A stretch of 64,000 bases of DNA from Sphingomonas sp. BGYR3 (GTDB lineage Bacteria; Pseudomonadota; Alphaproteobacteria; Sphingomonadales; Sphingomonadaceae), in NCBI RefSeq assembly GCF_025153455.1, contig NZ_JANZNT010000001.1, positions 2,118,001 to 2,182,000 on the forward strand, in the 5' to 3' direction. The translations under genes and the position numbers were made by a program. This document shows, piece after piece, positions 63,232 to 64,000 of this stretch (within the stretch, counting starts at the first letter, position 1; every line of letters starts with the position of its first letter). Below the pieces are notes generated by a model. The model searched no databases. It was given only the letters and a program-made list of their open reading frames with translations, and was not told the origin of the DNA.

Positions 63232-64000
63232 GCCCGGTCTCCATCCATCAATCGCCGCAAGATGCCCTCGCGGATACCGCGATCGGCAATGCCCAGTCGG
63301 GGCGCGGGCCACAAGTCCAGGATCGCCTCAAGGATCGCACAGCCCGCCACGACCAGATCGGCCCGTTCCTGTCCGATGCAGGGAACGGTCGCGCGCGCTG
63401 CCATGTCCATGTCGGCCAATCGCGCGCTGATCCCGCGCATGGCGGGCGCAGGCACGATCAGGCCATCGACCTGCGCCCGGTCATAGGCGGCAAGGCCCAG
63501 ATGCACGCTGGCCAGTGTGGTCACGGTGCCGCTGGTGCCGAGCAGCCGGACATCGGTGTCGCCGGGCGGCATCCCGCGTTCCGCCAGCCGCCGGGCAAAA
63601 GCGTCGAAGCTTTCCGTCGCAACCGCGTACATCCGGTCATAGGCTGCGCGGTGCCCGCCGCCCGCCCGCTCGCCATGCGCCTCAGTCAGCGACACCACGC
63701 CCCAGGGGGCGGAATGCCAGTCAAGCACGCGGGGCACCGGTTCCGTCGCGTCGATCAGCACCAGTTCGGTCGATCCGCCGCCAATGTCGAACACCAGCGC
63801 CGGGCCGTCACCCGGTTCCAGCAGCGCATGGCAGCCAAGCACTGCCAGCCGCGCCTCTTCCTCGGCAGAGATAATGTCCAGCCGGATGCCGGTTTCGGCG
63901 CGGACCCGGGCGATGAACTCGCTGCCATTGCTGGCGCGGCGGCACGCCTCGGTCGCGACGGATCGGGCCAGCGTGACCTGACGCCGTTTCAGCTTGTCCG
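63228..64000 (-). CDS. Ppx/GppA-family phosphatase (partial, N-terminus off window)
   Basis: Exopolyphosphatase/pppGpp phosphatase-type ASKHA protein. The 257 visible codons run to the right edge, so the N-terminus is missing. Seen are [20 protein letters not shown] near the cut edge, a [15 protein letters not shown] phosphate-binding loop, [13 protein letters not shown], and the C-terminal [20 protein letters not shown] with [14 protein letters not shown]. The internal ATG at 63842 is not the real start. It is coupled by overlap to rlmE, an arrangement common in alphaproteobacteria. Confidence 0.92.
   Translation of the reverse strand, partial: DKLKRRQVTLARSVATEACRRASNGSEFIARVRAETGIRLDIISAEEEARLAVLGCHALLEPGDGPALVFDIGGGSTELVLIDATEPVPRVLDWHSAPWGVVSLTEAHGERAGGGHRAAYDRMYAVATESFDAFARRLAERGMPPGDTDVRLLGTSGTVTTLASVHLGLAAYDRAQVDGLIVPAPAMRGISARLADMDMAARATVPCIGQERADLVVAGCAILEAILDLWPAPRLGIADRGIREGILRRLMDGDRA

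Noticed and set aside
1..64000. CRISPR arrays, insertion sequences, prophage or island boundaries
   Set aside because: I found no regularly spaced repeats, transposase or integrase genes, or drop in GC. The window reads as ordinary chromosome.

Overview
This window looks like chromosomal DNA of a GC-rich, flagellated alphaproteobacterium of the Sphingomonadales (Sphingomonas or a close relative). This is judged from protein style and gene order, since no rRNA is present. Supporting signs are the ctaD-ctaB-coxF-ctaG-coxC-surf1-thrC layout, three large TonB-dependent receptors with AQ-type signal peptides, an infA-maf-RNase G-yacG-tRNA-Phe block, and uniform high-GC codon use. I see no insertion sequence, prophage, CRISPR array or island-like change of composition. 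No stretch longer than 300 bases lacks a gene.

Layout. (1) 1-7.2 kb holds the cytochrome aa3 oxidase cluster: ctaD (cut by the left edge), a DUF1275 membrane protein, ctaB, a 44-residue CoxF-like protein, ctaG, coxC and surf1, then threonine synthase. (2) 7.3-19.8 kb is housekeeping and accessory metabolism. It contains an RNA-type methyltransferase, ccmA/ccmB for cytochrome c maturation, a zincin, a pterin dehydratase, a membrane cytochrome b plus Tat molybdopterin enzyme pair, a cyclopropane-fatty-acid synthase-like enzyme, argG, a glycosyltransferase/membrane protein pair and a periplasmic M16 protease. (3) 19.9-22.7 kb is a TonB receptor with a glycine-rich insert. (4) 22.7-39.9 kb is a flagellar cluster. 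On the minus strand the order of transcription is flgB-C-D-E-F-G-H-I-J-K-L-motA-motB. Divergently on the plus strand lie a second stator-like pair, flgA, flgM, a FlgN-like gene, a lytic transglycosylase, flhA and fliA. Three good sigma-54 promoters are visible. Two lie back to back around a 16-bp palindrome, and the third precedes the transglycosylase-flhA-fliA unit. (5) 39.9-50.2 kb carries mutS, a malic enzyme-phosphotransacetylase fusion, a TonB receptor with an M19 dipeptidase, and a mannitol dehydrogenase family enzyme. (6) 50.3-52.4 kb carries tRNA-Phe, yacG, an RNase E/G-type protein, maf and infA. (7) 52.5-56.3 kb is a metal-uptake-like set: TonB receptor, PepSY membrane protein and DUF2946 protein. 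(8) 56.4-64 kb carries a proton-pumping pyrophosphatase, a secreted Dabb protein, a DEAD-box helicase, a TPR/2OG-oxygenase-like protein, rpoZ, rlmE and a Ppx/GppA phosphatase cut by the right edge.

How the parts work together. The rod, hook, ring and stator genes come from the flgB promoter. The divergent promoter drives a second stator pair together with the P-ring chaperone FlgA and perhaps FlgM. A third sigma-54 promoter drives the export gate FlhA and sigma-28, so the late-gene sigma factor and its antagonist FlgM lie side by side. FlgJ has lost its muramidase half and a separate transglycosylase sits in the same cluster. The most interesting part of the window is the regulatory region at 33.4-33.6 kb and the unusual stator-like pair next to it.
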